Shown here: positions 45,552 through 54,331 of the stretch, piece by piece
Layout: each line of letters begins with the position of its first letter
Numbering within the stretch: position 1 is the first letter of the stretch
Origin: JACJYM01 sp965230495
GTDB taxonomy: Bacteria; Bacteroidota; Bacteroidia; Chitinophagales; Saprospiraceae
Length of the DNA stretch: 64,000 nucleotides
NCBI GenBank assembly: GCA_965230495.1
Contig: CBDDLC010000002.1
Span: forward strand, 124,001 to 188,000
Direction of reading: 5' to 3'
Program-made: the position numbers and the translations under genes
Notes under the pieces: model-generated
The model's input: only the letters and a program-made list of their open reading frames with translations
Databases searched by the model: none
What the model was told of the DNA's origin: nothing

Positions 45552-47867
45552 TTATGGTCTGAGTTTAATTCCTAAATATATGGTTCTGGGTTGGGCAGGA
45601 CCAAAGACGAAGTTACTATCCCTGTTTTTCCCTATATCAAAACCACTCTGATAAGAGTTGAAAACATTTTTAACACCCCCATAGATTTCTATAGTTGTAG
45701 AAATCTTGGCCATCTTTATTGCATAAGATAACTTAGTACTTAGCTCGTGAAACATGGGTGAGTTTATAATTTCATCAACTTCTTGATTTGGGGCACCCGC
45801 GAAATGAGGTACTTTCATCTTACCTGTAAATACATAATTTAAATTAGCATTTAACTTATTATTAGGTATTAAGGATAACATGGTAAATCCATAAGTATTG
45901 GGAGTCCTTATAAATTCTTTTATACCTTCTAGTTCATCGATATACTGAACAGGCTGATCAAACGAACTAGATTGTACCGTTATACCTGCCTCAAGTTGTA
46001 TTTTTCGATTATAATTCATGCGTGTTTCTAAAGTAACACCTTTAACTACTGCTTCTTGTCCATTTTCTTTTCGGAATAACTCTCCAAAATCATCTTCACC
46101 AATGGGCCGCAAAATAAAAGCATCTAAAAGTCTTGTATAAAAGCCCTCCAAAGTAAAACCTATAATAAAATTGTCCATGGGACGATCAAAGTTTATTGAG
46201 CCACTAAAGCTTCTTGATTTTTCATGTCGCAATGCTGGCGACAGTATGATTCTAGAAACTCCTCCACCAGCAAAAGCTATATGAAGGTCCGTATCAAAAG
46301 CTTGAGGAGCTCTAAAACCCGAACCATAATTTAGTCTAAGCTGAGTGAAGTCTTTCCACTTATATAACAGGGAAGCACGAGGACTCAATATAATATTGTC
46401 AAGAAGATTATGATGATCCATCCTTAATCCCGTGAGCACAGTTAATTGAGGTATGACCTGCCAGTCACTTTGCACGAATGCACCCAAATCCTTTGTAGTC
46501 TGGTCTATTAAATAATTGTAGGAGTTTATTTCATCAAATACTTTGTCATAGAGATATTCGACTCCTAAAGTCAATGTGTTAATTCCGGATATAAAACCTG
46601 CTACTTTATGATTTAACTGAGTGCCGATGTTGTAAGTGGTAACACTTGATGTGCCATATGGTGGCTTTTCTAAATGCTTCTGAAGACTTATGGAATCCTC
46701 AGGTAAGATTCCTGTATAGTGATCTCTATCGGTATTTTGCCATGCTATATAACTCAAAAATGAGGAATTGTTATTATTAAAGTTAATTTGATAGTCGGCA
46801 TTGGCCATCCAAACGTTATGGGTTCTTTCTTCTGACTGCTGGGTAAGGTAAGCAGGTTGACCAGTCATTTCACCACCATATCTGTATTCATTCAAATTAC
46901 TGAAACTTAATTCCAACTTTTGATTTTCAGAAGGAAGAGAGAAAAAATTACCTCCTATGGCTGTATTCTCAAGTTTAGGTATCTCCGAAAAATTATCATC
47001 GTTATGATCATAAAATTCTCTTTGTCTTTTGGTTAGGAATAAAGAAATACCAGCATTATTATCGGATGAGACGACCGTAGAATTTCCAAAGAATTGATGA
47101 TCACTGGTTTGCCCATTTATATTTTGATAGTTGTAGTTAAACTCATAGTTATTGCTTTTCGGTATTTTGGTTATGACATTTACAGTTCCTCCGATGGCAC
47201 TTGAGCCGTATAGTGAAGATCCACCTCCTCTTATTACCTCTATTCGATCAATCATATTTACGGGAAGTTGCTCTAGACCATATAAACCGGTTAAAGGACT
47301 AAAGATGGGACGTCCGTTAACCAATATTTGGGAGTACCCTCCCGATAATCCATTCATTCTAAGTTGTGTATAGTTACATGTTTGGCAATCGGTTTCAACC
47401 CTTAGTCCGGGTTGAAACCTTAATCCTTCGGATAAGTTGCAGGCCTGAATATTATTAAGTGTTACACTATTGACAACATTTACAATTACTGGAGAATTGG
47501 TTTTTCTTTTAAAAGTTTTCGTTCCGGTAACGACAATTTCGTCCAGAGCCATGATTTTATCTGTCAAAATTATGTCGAAATTTTGTGTGGGTTCTTCCGA
47601 ATTGATATTAACTGAAATACTCACAGGTTTATATCCAATGAAGGAAGCAGTTAGCGTATAGGTGCCTTCGGGAATATTTTGAAGTATATACTTTCCAGCA
47701 TTCGTCGTATAAGTAGCAAAGGAGGTGTTTTCTAAAAATACGGAAGCAAATTCTACTGTGCCCGATTCTAATTTTACATAACCCTCAAGGGATCCATTGG
47801 ACTGGGAATTAGAATAGAAGTGAGAAGAAAATAGTAAAAAGAACCAAAGAACAAGCTTTTTTCGCAT
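45552..47867 (-). CDS. TonB-dependent outer-membrane receptor with CxxC in the plug
   Basis: A 771-residue receptor: signal peptide (about 1-21), CarboxypepD_reg-like domain (about 26-105; GYVKLESGTVEFASVFLENT), TonB-box-like DEIVVTGT (109-116), plug (about 120-235) and a 22-strand type barrel. The plug contains Cys143 and a CxxC pair (DCQTCNYTQLRMNGLSGG, Cys161 and Cys164), then ILVNGRPIFSPLTGLYGLEQ and GSSAIGGTVNVITK. A relative of FecA/BtuB-type receptors, probably for a metal complex or similar small ligand; the ligand is not identified. It is divergent from the two Cys-rich lipoprotein genes and precedes a TonB_C-like gene. Confidence 0.88.
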   Translation of the reverse strand: MRKKLVLWFFLLFSSHFYSNSQSNGSLEGYVKLESGTVEFASVFLENTSFATYTTNAGKYILQNIPEGTYTLTASFIGYKPVSISVNINSEEPTQNFDIILTDKIMALDEIVVTGTKTFKRKTNSPVIVNVVNSVTLNNIQACNLSEGLRFQPGLRVETDCQTCNYTQLRMNGLSGGYSQILVNGRPIFSPLTGLYGLEQLPVNMIDRIEVIRGGGSSLYGSSAIGGTVNVITKIPKSNNYEFNYNYQNINGQTSDHQFFGNSTVVSSDNNAGISLFLTKRQREFYDHNDDNFSEIPKLENTAIGGNFFSLPSENQKLELSFSNLNEYRYGGEMTGQPAYLTQQSEERTHNVWMANADYQINFNNNNSSFLSYIAWQNTDRDHYTGILPEDSISLQKHLEKPPYGTSSVTTYNIGTQLNHKVAGFISGINTLTLGVEYLYDKVFDEINSYNYLIDQTTKDLGAFVQSDWQVIPQLTVLTGLRMDHHNLLDNIILSPRASLLYKWKDFTQLRLNYGSGFRAPQAFDTDLHIAFAGGGVSRIILSPALRHEKSRSFSGSINFDRPMDNFIIGFTLEGFYTRLLDAFILRPIGEDDFGELFRKENGQEAVVKGVTLETRMNYNRKIQLEAGITVQSSSFDQPVQYIDELEGIKEFIRTPNTYGFTMLSLIPNNKLNANLNYVFTGKMKVPHFAGAPNQEVDEIINSPMFHELSTKLSYAIKMAKISTTIEIYGGVKNVFNSYQSGFDIGKNRDSNFVFGPAQPRTIYLGIKLRP

Positions 47868-48108
47868 TGCAAAATCATTATTTAACTTTACAAAAATAAA
47901 AAATTAGAGTAATCTAAAAAAATATTCAACCACAGAATAGAAACAAGTTGTGATATAAGTCTTGAACAATTTTGTCATGGTACTTTTCTCTTTTTTAAAG
48001 AGCTTAAGAAGCTTTTCGGAAGAAAATAATCCTGGAATATGGTCACAGCAGAGGACTTAGATCATTGATAGTAGTGATTTTTATTAATAAACTTAAAATT
48101 TATCTATT

Positions 48109-48615
48109 ATGAAAAGAAGTTTTTTTATAGTTGTTCTGGGAGTTTTAACTACTTTCTTCTGGGTTTCTTGTACCGTTACCTCATCGGAGGATAATGTAGC
48201 AGAAACTTTTTCGGAGATTAGAAAACCAAATCATGTCCACTGTTCCTGTACCGGGGCTCTCGGAGGATCGGCCTCAGCAACATGTGTAGATGGTAGCTCT
48301 TGCTCCTGTACAACGGGTTTGTTTAGCTGCAACTGCGATTGTGATTCTTCCCATGCTGCTGATTCCTCACACTCGCACCCAAATTCTCCAGTAAACGAGG
48401 ACCCTATTGATGAAGGAAAATGGAATATTACTATCGAATATTTATCTGGAATAGATGATGATATTGCTGCCGAGCTTGTGGAGCAACTTATATCGTTGCA
48501 AGAACTATACTACGAAGATTATGAAGCTTTTCTTAGTATGTATTCTGCTGCTGATGAATTATACATGGAGCTTCCTATCGAAATAAGAAATGAATTATTA
48601 AACCTCCTAAATTAA
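48109..48615 (+). CDS. Cysteine-rich lipoprotein A (8-Cys motif)
   Basis: A 168-residue lipoprotein (lipobox FWVSC, Cys21). Residues 45-78 hold eight cysteines at 45, 47, 59, 65, 67, 74, 76 and 78 (start HCSCTGALGG; end CTTGLFSCNCDC), followed by a His-rich stretch (SSHAADSSHSHPN). The C-terminal ~65 residues are acidic and helical (IAAELVEQLISLQELYYEDY). I recognise no family. The CxC and CxCxC clusters suggest metal binding or a dense disulfide knot on the cell envelope. The next gene is a tandem paralogue with the same cysteine spacing, only 5 nt away. Start chosen at the ATG giving MKRSFFIVV. Confidence 0.72.
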   Translation: MKRSFFIVVLGVLTTFFWVSCTVTSSEDNVAETFSEIRKPNHVHCSCTGALGGSASATCVDGSSCSCTTGLFSCNCDCDSSHAADSSHSHPNSPVNEDPIDEGKWNITIEYLSGIDDDIAAELVEQLISLQELYYEDYEAFLSMYSAADELYMELPIEIRNELLNLLN

Positions 48616-48620
48616 GCAAA

Positions 48621-49100
48621 ATGAAAGCAATTAATTATTTATCTGTTTTTTTTATTCTATTGGTAATAGGCTGTACTTCTAATGATAAAACAGCCCTAGT
48701 TTCTGAACCTGGGACGATAACAAACGCTAGGCAAATAAATGGGCATAATTGCAAATGTACTTCTACATTAGGAGGCACTTCAGAAGCTAAATGTAGTAAT
48801 AGTCAAAACTGCCTTTGTTCAAGTGGTTTTTTTAGTTGTGAATGTCACTGTGAAAATGCACATGATACATCAATGCCTGTAATTGATCCGGGACCTCAAG
48901 ACACTTGGCTTTTTGCACAAGAGATTTTGTTACAATTCGATAATGAAATTGCACAAGACATAGCAAATTCCATGATGCAAGTATATGAACTGTATGAAAC
49001 AAATCCGGAGGAGTTTTTGATTCAGTCAGCTGAGTTAAACGAATTATTTAATCTTTTACCGGAAGAAATACAAGAATTGCTTCTTAACGAAATAAACTAA
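48621..49100 (+). CDS. Cysteine-rich lipoprotein B (8-Cys motif, paralogue of A)
   Basis: A 159-residue lipoprotein (lipobox LVIGC, Cys18). Cysteines at 44, 46, 58, 64, 66, 73, 75 and 77 have the same spacing as in lipoprotein A. Shared text is CT-x-x-LGG, then A-x-C, and SGFFSCECHC. A PVIDPGPQDTW linker leads to an acidic helical tail (EIAQDIANSMMQVYELYETN, LPEEIQELLLNEIN) that matches the tail of A. Evidently a tandem duplication that has diverged in sequence while holding the cysteine frame. No known family recognised. It ends before a strong 13-bp hairpin. Confidence 0.72.
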   Translation: MKAINYLSVFFILLVIGCTSNDKTALVSEPGTITNARQINGHNCKCTSTLGGTSEAKCSNSQNCLCSSGFFSCECHCENAHDTSMPVIDPGPQDTWLFAQEILLQFDNEIAQDIANSMMQVYELYETNPEEFLIQSAELNELFNLLPEEIQELLLNEIN

Positions 49101-49126
49101 AATGGGTTAAGAATTTTTCAACAATA

Positions 49127-49159
49127 CATGAGACTGCCTGAATAGAAGGCAGTCTCATG
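49127..49159. terminator. Bidirectional terminator hairpin
   Basis: Arms CATGAGACTGCCT (49127-49139) and AGGCAGTCTCATG (49147-49159) pair perfectly around a 7-nt loop, between the convergent ends of the second Cys-rich lipoprotein gene and the CotH gene. The flanks are AT-rich on both sides but lack a long T-run. Confidence 0.72.
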
Positions 49160-49175
49160 CTAACTAAGATATTTG

Positions 49176-51566
49176 TTACTTTAATATGATTAACTTATTC
49201 ATTTCTTTATTTGGATTATATCCGATAAAATATATCCCCACCGCTAATTTGCTTATATCGATTACGGATTGATTCTCGTCCATTCTTAACGAGTGAACAA
49301 TTTGTCCCTTAGAATTGAAGATTTTGATAACTCTTTCATTCAAAGGTTTATTACCAATGGAGAGATAGATATAATCACTTGCCGGATTTGGCCAAACATG
49401 AATATTATTTTCAATATTTTCTTCTGCCAAAGAAGAAGTATTTTCGTCATTATTGAAACCAAAGGTCATTTCGGATATTTCAAAATCTCCCGTACCGTTA
49501 GGTTTTCTTGCGAAAGATAGATCTTCGGCTTGTTCACCAAATTCTATATACTGTAAGGCTTCTTCATCGCTATTGCTTAAGATGATTACTTCTCCTCCTG
49601 CGGACAGTTTAAAGTTAGTGTGTAATTCAATATTGGATGTTTGTTCCTGATCTTCATCTGCCCAAATAATCATATAGGAGTTGGCTTCCAAAGTTGTACC
49701 TTCAGGAAACTGCCACTTAAGAGGTTGTGATTCATTGTCGGACAGAAAATATCCTGACAAATCAATTTCTTCATCGCTACGATTATAAATCTCTATCCAA
49801 TCATCGTATTCTCCGGCAGAGTCCGTGATACTTGTTTCATTATCTGCCATGAATTCGTTGATTACAACAGTTTCCGAGTTGATTACTGTTTGACCAACTT
49901 GATAAATAAAAGTCTCATGTTCTGCACCGCTTGGATGGTAACTAGCAGTTGCACTAGCATTATTTTTGATTGCTTCGATATAGTATCTTACATAAGAACC
50001 AGCAGAATATCCTGGTATCGATGCACCATATATACCATCACCTGCAGTTTGATCATTGTGCATCCCATCATCATACATTTGGATTCGTTCGAAGGTTCCA
50101 TCAAACCCCACGCCATGGTACAACATTACTTTTTGAGCATCTCCATTTATTTTTACGGAAATCAATGCTTCTTCATTGCTATTAGGAGGTAAACCGTCTC
50201 CTAAAGAAGATGTTAAGTCAACCTCATCAATGCCAACACCTTGTTTGTCAATTTCATCATTACTTAATAAAAATTGGATGCGATCTGTAATAAAACCTTT
50301 CAAACTTTCAATTCCATTAACAAATTGATTATAACTATATATTTTCTTGGGATCATCTTGCACTCTTTGATCTAATATCTCTGCGAATTGATCAATTCTA
50401 CTATGTATTTTATCTTCAATGAAAAATTCGGTTAATATGGTCCTTATATGAGCTAAGTACCTTTGTCTGATTTCAGTATTTTGAAGCATCCTATTTAGTA
50501 AAGGAAATCTACTATCATTTTCATTATAAAAAGGACTCCAGTCATAGTGAGAATCAACCATTACTGAATTTCCATCTACCTCCAATGGGAATAGGCGATT
50601 TGTAGCTTCATCCCAGTACACATAGTAATCCATTCCTCCTTTGTGTATATAACTATCATCGTCAGAAAATATCATTTCCTGAGCTAAAAACCATAATGTG
50701 CGATCTATATCGAAATAGGGATTTAACTGTTCATATAAGTTTTCAACGTCTGTATTGTTTAATATATCACAAACATTGATCAAGTCCTCCCATGGGTTTT
50801 CTTTTTCAGTTCTTTTTAAAGTATAGTTTTCGTTATAATCGGTGCTATCTGGACCGTTATAGTTAAGAGAAGAAACTCCGGTTCCGAACATTCCACCTCC
50901 ACCAGGACCACCACCGCCTGGTCCTCCACCAGATACACCATCTGGTCTAACCGCTCTCCATCGGGTACCATCATTATTAGTAAACCATTCCTTTATATAC
51001 TGACCCTCGATTTGCTGTATATTGTTGTATGGACCCCAATATTGTCCATTGATATAGAGGTCAACAAAAGAACCTTTTAAGGCTGAAGTAAAGGACTTAG
51101 ATATGTCATAATATAGTACTTCACGCATGCCGGATTGATCTTGGAACGCACAGTTCAAATTTAGGTTGTCATAACCCATCAAATCTTGTTCCTTAAGTTC
51201 ATCAATTTCTATTTTAAAAGATTTTTTTTCAGAATTATTTTGAAAATCAGAGGTTTGCCCTTTTATCCCTACTAGGACACTGTCTAAAACCAATGTGTCA
51301 TTGAATGTTAATGTCGCTATTAGAGATTCACCTTCATTGCCTCCACCGGGGCCACCACCTCCGCTTCCATCCATTTTTTGGAACCAATCTGGATCGGTTA
51401 ATGTAATCTCGAGCTTATGCACATTCTCAATATTGTAAAACCCGGTGGTTTCATTTCCTCCATACTTGAGCGTACCCTGTTCAGTGATGTTAACCTCTTT
51501 GGGTAGATCAGGTTGAGCATAAGAAAGAGAGAAAGAAAGTGAAATAAATAGTAAAGTTAACCTCAT
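49176..51566 (-). CDS. Secreted CotH-kinase-fold protein with lamin-tail domain and T9SS sorting tail
   Basis: A 796-residue exported protein with a signal peptide (about 1-17). Residues about 40-430 have the CotH fold: NLNCAFQDQSGMREVLYYDI, VDLYINGQYWGPYNNIQQIE, IDRTLWFLAQEMIFSDDDSY, YYVYWDEATNRLFPLEVDGN. A lamin-tail domain follows near 560-660 (VVINEFMADNETSITDSAGE, IYNRSDEEIDLSGYFL). A type IX secretion sorting domain ends the protein (WPNPASDYIYLS, FNSKGQIVHSL, LAVGIYFIGY). Two glycine/proline-rich loops lie in the CotH part (near 66-80 and 209-226). CotH proteins can be protein kinases or structural; here it is probably attached to the cell surface. Monocistronic. Confidence 0.88.
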   Translation of the reverse strand: MRLTLLFISLSFSLSYAQPDLPKEVNITEQGTLKYGGNETTGFYNIENVHKLEITLTDPDWFQKMDGSGGGGPGGGNEGESLIATLTFNDTLVLDSVLVGIKGQTSDFQNNSEKKSFKIEIDELKEQDLMGYDNLNLNCAFQDQSGMREVLYYDISKSFTSALKGSFVDLYINGQYWGPYNNIQQIEGQYIKEWFTNNDGTRWRAVRPDGVSGGGPGGGGPGGGGMFGTGVSSLNYNGPDSTDYNENYTLKRTEKENPWEDLINVCDILNNTDVENLYEQLNPYFDIDRTLWFLAQEMIFSDDDSYIHKGGMDYYVYWDEATNRLFPLEVDGNSVMVDSHYDWSPFYNENDSRFPLLNRMLQNTEIRQRYLAHIRTILTEFFIEDKIHSRIDQFAEILDQRVQDDPKKIYSYNQFVNGIESLKGFITDRIQFLLSNDEIDKQGVGIDEVDLTSSLGDGLPPNSNEEALISVKINGDAQKVMLYHGVGFDGTFERIQMYDDGMHNDQTAGDGIYGASIPGYSAGSYVRYYIEAIKNNASATASYHPSGAEHETFIYQVGQTVINSETVVINEFMADNETSITDSAGEYDDWIEIYNRSDEEIDLSGYFLSDNESQPLKWQFPEGTTLEANSYMIIWADEDQEQTSNIELHTNFKLSAGGEVIILSNSDEEALQYIEFGEQAEDLSFARKPNGTGDFEISEMTFGFNNDENTSSLAEENIENNIHVWPNPASDYIYLSIGNKPLNERVIKIFNSKGQIVHSLRMDENQSVIDISKLAVGIYFIGYNPNKEMNKLIILK

Positions 51567-51599
51567 AATATTATTTTAAAGATGCTAAGTTAATAAAAC

Positions 51600-51664
51600 C
51601 TATCACCGAAAGTTTCAGAGATTTTGAGAGCATTAGCTCTTTAATTTCCGAAATTCAGTGATAG
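51600..51664. other. Structured intergenic segment with nested inverted repeats
   Basis: Outer arms CTATCAC (51600-51606) and GTGATAG (51658-51664), and a nested hairpin AGAGC (51627-51631) / GCTCT (51636-51640), sit upstream of the CotH gene and downstream of the TonB_C-like genes on the minus strand. It may be an RNA element or a terminator; no function is assigned. Confidence 0.35.
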
Positions 51665-51725
51665 CATTTCTCAAGAAGTTTGACACTTCTTTATTATAAG
51701 GTTCAATGGTTGAGTTTGTACTCAA

Positions 51726-52511
51726 CTATTTTTTGAAATTTAATGTATTCATTGCACAGCTTCTAGGATCCCCAACTACCAAGGCAAATTCTTGAGCGAT
51801 TTTAGTTCCATCTTGATGCTTAGCTGGTTTCCAATTTCCCATTTGGCAAATGGTTTCAATGAGCAATGCGTCCATTTGTTCATTTTCGGAAGACCAAAAA
51901 ATATGTGGATTGATTAATTCACCATTCTCACCTATGGTGAATTTTACAACGGATAACTGATATTCACCAAAAACACTGTCTGTAATATGTGGAAGGAGCC
52001 TTTGGTTTAAATAGTTGTGAAGGTCGAAATGGCCGTTAATATATTGTGCATTTTTATCAGGAGTAACATTAAGAGTAAAGTCAATTTCTTTCTTTTCATT
52101 GTGCGATAAATTGTTTTCCGGCATGTAAATAATAGAAACTTTAATTTTGGCACCAGAATCGGCCATATTTAGGACCTCTTTTTGTTTTACCGTGAGTACC
52201 TCATTGGTACCCATAGCAGAGATTTTCTCTTCTTTATAAAAGGTTGATATTTCAGTAGAAATATACCTTCTTATCCATGAAGATTTGAAGTTTTTGTTCA
52301 AATCCAAAAGATTTTGGGCAGAGGATAATTCCGCTTTGCTAATGGCAAATGGTGGGTATATCTGTTTTACCTCTATTGAAAAAGGAATTTCCGCATTATT
52401 CTGACCAAGCACACAGATAGGTGTTGAGCAGAAAATTATCGAAATAATAAGCCAAAAAGGAAATAAACACACATTGCTTTTCAATTCTTTTTTCATTATC
52501 ATATTTTTCAT
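51726..52511 (-). CDS. Exported TonB_C-like protein (paralogue 2)
   Basis: A 261-residue exported protein. An N-terminal hydrophobic stretch (about 17-36, ending CVLGQ) is the signal peptide; a start at the second or third methionine is also possible. The middle domain (SSWIRRYISTEIS) is shared with paralogue 1. The C-terminal TonB-like domain shows AQYINGHFDLHNYL, VVKFTIGENGELINPHIFWS and MGNWKPAKHQDGTKIAQEFA. It has no cytoplasmic anchor or proline arm, so it is not a conventional TonB. It begins 3 nt after paralogue 3 ends, so the two are one operon, facing the membrane-bound regulator gene. Confidence 0.7.
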   Translation of the reverse strand: MKNMIMKKELKSNVCLFPFWLIISIIFCSTPICVLGQNNAEIPFSIEVKQIYPPFAISKAELSSAQNLLDLNKNFKSSWIRRYISTEISTFYKEEKISAMGTNEVLTVKQKEVLNMADSGAKIKVSIIYMPENNLSHNEKKEIDFTLNVTPDKNAQYINGHFDLHNYLNQRLLPHITDSVFGEYQLSVVKFTIGENGELINPHIFWSSENEQMDALLIETICQMGNWKPAKHQDGTKIAQEFALVVGDPRSCAMNTLNFKK

Positions 52512-52514
52512 TTT

Positions 52515-53312
52515 TTAACACCCCATTTTTCCAAAAAAGAAAACTAAGTTTTGCTCTACTTTTTCTCCCTTAATATTAGTAGCTGATTGCCACTTTCCAG
52601 GAACTTTGGAAATAAGATTAACCATAATCTCGTCAATATGTTGATTTCCACAGCTTGCATCTAACGTAGTATTTGCTACTATTCCATTTTTGGTAATGGT
52701 AAAGTTAACTCTTCCTGGTTTTAGGAGATTTATATCGATATCATGAACCTGATCATTGCTTTCTTTCTTGAGATAAGATATAAGAGCTTCTAGTCCTCCT
52801 TTGTACTGTGCTTCATTCTCTGGGATAACGGTGATATAATACGGAAAAGAATCTTTTTGTAATTCCCCTGAAAAAGCATTCTTATTGATACAGGTTGTGC
52901 TTACGAAGATATTTGAAGAATGGTTGGTTGACGAAAGAAGTTGCATCTGTAAGTCATTCAACTGTTCTCCTTCTCCCAATCTACTTATTTTTTCATTACC
53001 ACCAAGTATAGCCACTTCATTAGCCTGATAGGATTTTATACTTTCTGTACATTTTGCAGGTAGGATATCGGTAAGAGATTTGGCCTTAACAAGTTTATTT
53101 CTGGTTATCGTAGTCATAAATCTAGATTCTACTTTGTAGAGAAAATCATAATTCGGGTTGTTTATGGGACTCACGAAGGGATCATTGAAGGGAATGTGTT
53201 TTTGGCATAAAGAGTTATTATGGACTGAATTATTATTCCAATTCACATAGCTAAATGCCATCAAAAAAAAGCAAGTGATTCCGGTTACTAAAATTACAAT
53301 TCTCTTTTTCAT
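52515..53312 (-). CDS. Exported TonB_C-like protein (paralogue 3)
   Basis: A 265-residue protein with an N-terminal hydrophobic segment (about 5-22, IVILVTGITCFFLMAFSYV) that could be a signal anchor or an uncleaved signal. The C-terminal region resembles TonB_C (AQYKGGLEALISYL, RVNFTITKNGIVANTTLD, VPGKWQSATNIKGEKVEQNL), with a conserved spacing to paralogues 1 and 2. The N-terminal half is more divergent. It is first in the minus-strand pair and divergent from the winged-helix regulator at 53450 (137 bp apart), which probably controls it. Confidence 0.68.
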   Translation of the reverse strand: MKKRIVILVTGITCFFLMAFSYVNWNNNSVHNNSLCQKHIPFNDPFVSPINNPNYDFLYKVESRFMTTITRNKLVKAKSLTDILPAKCTESIKSYQANEVAILGGNEKISRLGEGEQLNDLQMQLLSSTNHSSNIFVSTTCINKNAFSGELQKDSFPYYITVIPENEAQYKGGLEALISYLKKESNDQVHDIDINLLKPGRVNFTITKNGIVANTTLDASCGNQHIDEIMVNLISKVPGKWQSATNIKGEKVEQNLVFFFGKMGC

Positions 53313-53449
53313 CTTGATAAATATTTAATTTGAATTAATACTTCAAATATATCTTGGATGCCGTCTTATACTGGGTAAATCAAATGTAAATTAATGTAAA
53401 TCTTAGGTAAAACAGTTCAAATTGCCATGGATTAAAATAGCTTTGCAAT

Positions 53450-54331
53450 ATGAAGATCAGATTCTTAGAATATGCTTGTTACATTACAATTTTATTGCTG
53501 TCTTTTTCGAATCCGTGTTTCTCACAGAAAGCAGTAGAAGACCAACAAATTGAAGTAGCTCTTCGTACAGTTGGTCATGAATTTTTAATGTGTCTAGGTG
53601 ATAGTACGTCTAGAATAATGCCCGTGGTAAAAGAGGATAATAATCGATATAGAATCCGATTTGAACATGAATTAGCTTTCAGTCCTGACGATCTGGTAAA
53701 TGTGGCGAACGAAGTAATGGAGAAATATGATATAGCCTCCAGTTATATAGTGGCAGTTGAGGAGTGTAGTTCTTCAGAAGTGGTATACATTTATGAAATG
53801 AATAAAATGCAACCGGAACTAGCACCTTGTCGCTCTCGGGACTTGCCGAAGTCATGTTATAATCTAGTAGTGACCTTATATAATAATACCGATTCTTCTA
53901 TGAGTAAGGATCTATATGTATATTCAAAAGATAAAGGAGGCAAAGCTAATGGCCTATTTATAGTTTTGGTTGGATTAGCATTGTTTTTTTCGATTTACCT
54001 TTTTTATATAAAAAAAAGGAAGGAGGAGTCAACCAACAGTTTAATACGAGTAGGACAATATCGTTTTGACTTGAACAATACTAGACTCGTTCTTAAGGAT
54101 AAGGTGATAGAGCTTACACAGAAAGAAGCAGATCTATTACTTCTTCTCTGTGAATCATTTAATAATACAGTAGAAAGAGAGAAAATATTGAACAAAGTAT
54201 GGGGAGATGAGGGCGATTATGTTGGAAGAACGTTGGATGTGTTTATTTCGAAATTACGTAAGAAGCTAGAAGCTGATCCAGAAATTAAAATTGTCAACAT
54301 ACGAGGAGTAGGTTATAAGCTAGTGGGTTGA
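53450..54331 (+). CDS. Membrane-bound OmpR-type winged-helix regulator
   Basis: A 293-residue one-component regulator with unusual layout. A signal peptide (about 1-25, ending CFSQ) is followed by an extracytoplasmic domain (about 26-168; VGHEFLMCLGDSTSRIMPVV) and one membrane helix (about 171-190, GLFIVLVGLALFFSIYLFYI). The rest is a cytoplasmic OmpR/PhoB-type winged helix (about 199-293; ELTQKEADLLLLLCESFNNT, VGRTLDVFISKLRKKLEADP, GVGYKLVG). This is the reverse of ToxR/CadC, which have the winged helix at the N-terminus. It has no receiver domain. It is divergent from TonB_C-like paralogue 3 and likely senses an envelope signal to control that operon. Confidence 0.85.
   Translation: MKIRFLEYACYITILLLSFSNPCFSQKAVEDQQIEVALRTVGHEFLMCLGDSTSRIMPVVKEDNNRYRIRFEHELAFSPDDLVNVANEVMEKYDIASSYIVAVEECSSSEVVYIYEMNKMQPELAPCRSRDLPKSCYNLVVTLYNNTDSSMSKDLYVYSKDKGGKANGLFIVLVGLALFFSIYLFYIKKRKEESTNSLIRVGQYRFDLNNTRLVLKDKVIELTQKEADLLLLLCESFNNTVEREKILNKVWGDEGDYVGRTLDVFISKLRKKLEADPEIKIVNIRGVGYKLVG

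Noticed and set aside
48109..49100. Cys-rich pair as precursors of a modified peptide (RiPP)
   Set aside because: Both have lipoboxes and long acidic helical tails, and no modification enzyme, peptidase-exporter or radical-SAM gene is adjacent.
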